The notes below the pieces were generated by a model, which was not told the origin of the DNA, did no database searches, and saw only the letters and a list, made by a program, of their open reading frames with translations. Shown here one piece after another: positions 63,868-64,000 of a DNA stretch of 64,000 nt. The stretch is from Pseudomonas sp. MUP55 (GTDB lineage: Bacteria; Pseudomonadota; Gammaproteobacteria; Pseudomonadales; Pseudomonadaceae): NCBI RefSeq assembly GCF_034043515.1, contig NZ_CP138214.1:5525501-5589500 (forward strand), in the 5' to 3' direction. A program made the position numbers and the translations under genes. Positions within the stretch are counted from its first letter, which is position 1. Each line of letters opens with the position of its first letter.

Positions 63868-64000
63868 GCTAGGCACCTCATCGAACGGATGAAGGCCATG
63901 CTAGGGAGGGAATGCGTCGCGGATGTGGCAGGAAGGCAAAAGGAGGTGATAGTAGTATTGGTATTTTTTGTAGGAGCGAGCTTGCTCGCGAAGAACTTGA
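63868..64000. other. Right edge, upstream of the phosphonate cluster
   Basis: The stretch should hold the promoter of the cluster. Only a REP at the very end is recognised. A regulator gene, if there is one, lies outside the window. Confidence 0.4.
63969..63993. repeat. Single REP or left arm of a cut REPIN
   Basis: A TGTAGGAGCGAGCTTGCTCG element at the window edge; whether a partner arm follows cannot be seen. Confidence 0.85.

Overview
This window is a chromosomal segment of a Pseudomonas, most likely from the P. fluorescens group. Gene order follows the conserved Pseudomonas block that runs, in P. aeruginosa numbering, from about PA0350 to PA0413. GC content is high, and the intergenic spaces are packed with two REP palindrome families typical of P. 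fluorescens-type genomes: TGTGGGAGGGGGCTTGC and TGTAGGAGCGAGCTTGC. No tRNA, rRNA, CRISPR array, prophage or complete classical insertion sequence was seen.

Layout: (1) 1-1140 is an accessory edge carrying a type-44 polymorphic toxin gene and an overlapping putative immunity gene, separated from the next cluster by two copies of a 137-bp repeat. (2) 1516-11349 is the minus-strand twitching chemosensory cluster pilG-pilH-pilI-pilJ-chpA-chpC, without pilK or chpB. (3) 11589-17676 is gshB, tonB3, algH-ruvX and pyrR-pyrB-pyrC'. (4) 17817-30252 is housekeeping: a TM2 protein, a C40 peptidase, pilT (no pilU), yggS-proC-yggT, metX-metW-DUF4426-rdgB-hemW-DUF3392, trmB-thiG-thiS, DUF423 and mtgA. (5) 30384-39208 is rpoH-ftsX-ftsE-ftsY on the minus strand, divergent from an M16 protease pair with rsmD, then an alpha/beta hydrolase. 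(6) 39328-47420 is sseA, the laoR/laoCBA long-chain alcohol oxidation locus, coaD, a ferredoxin, mutM and an HDOD protein. (7) 47746-53211 is rlmI, a RAYT transposase flanked by REPINs, ilvD and pchP. (8) 53454-58239 is tcyP, folA and a DUF2868 membrane protein with a DUF3482 GTPase. (9) 58218-63867 is a minus-strand phosphonate cluster: ABC ATPase, fused permease, binding protein, FAD-dependent oxidase and HD-domain oxygenase.

Working together: the Chp genes and PilT form the chemosensory and retraction parts of type IV pilus motility. pyrR-pyrB-pyrC' supports pyrimidine synthesis. metX-metW feeds methionine synthesis. lao oxidises fatty alcohols to acids under LaoR control. The last cluster imports and oxidises an aminophosphonate such as 2-aminoethylphosphonate. 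The best leads are the toxin/immunity pair, the two palindromes between laoR and laoC, the phosphonate cluster that pairs an FAD oxidase with an HD oxygenase but shows no 2-oxoglutarate dioxygenase, the RAYT with its REPIN family, and repeats that supply gene ends (gshB C-terminus, rsmD stop codon).
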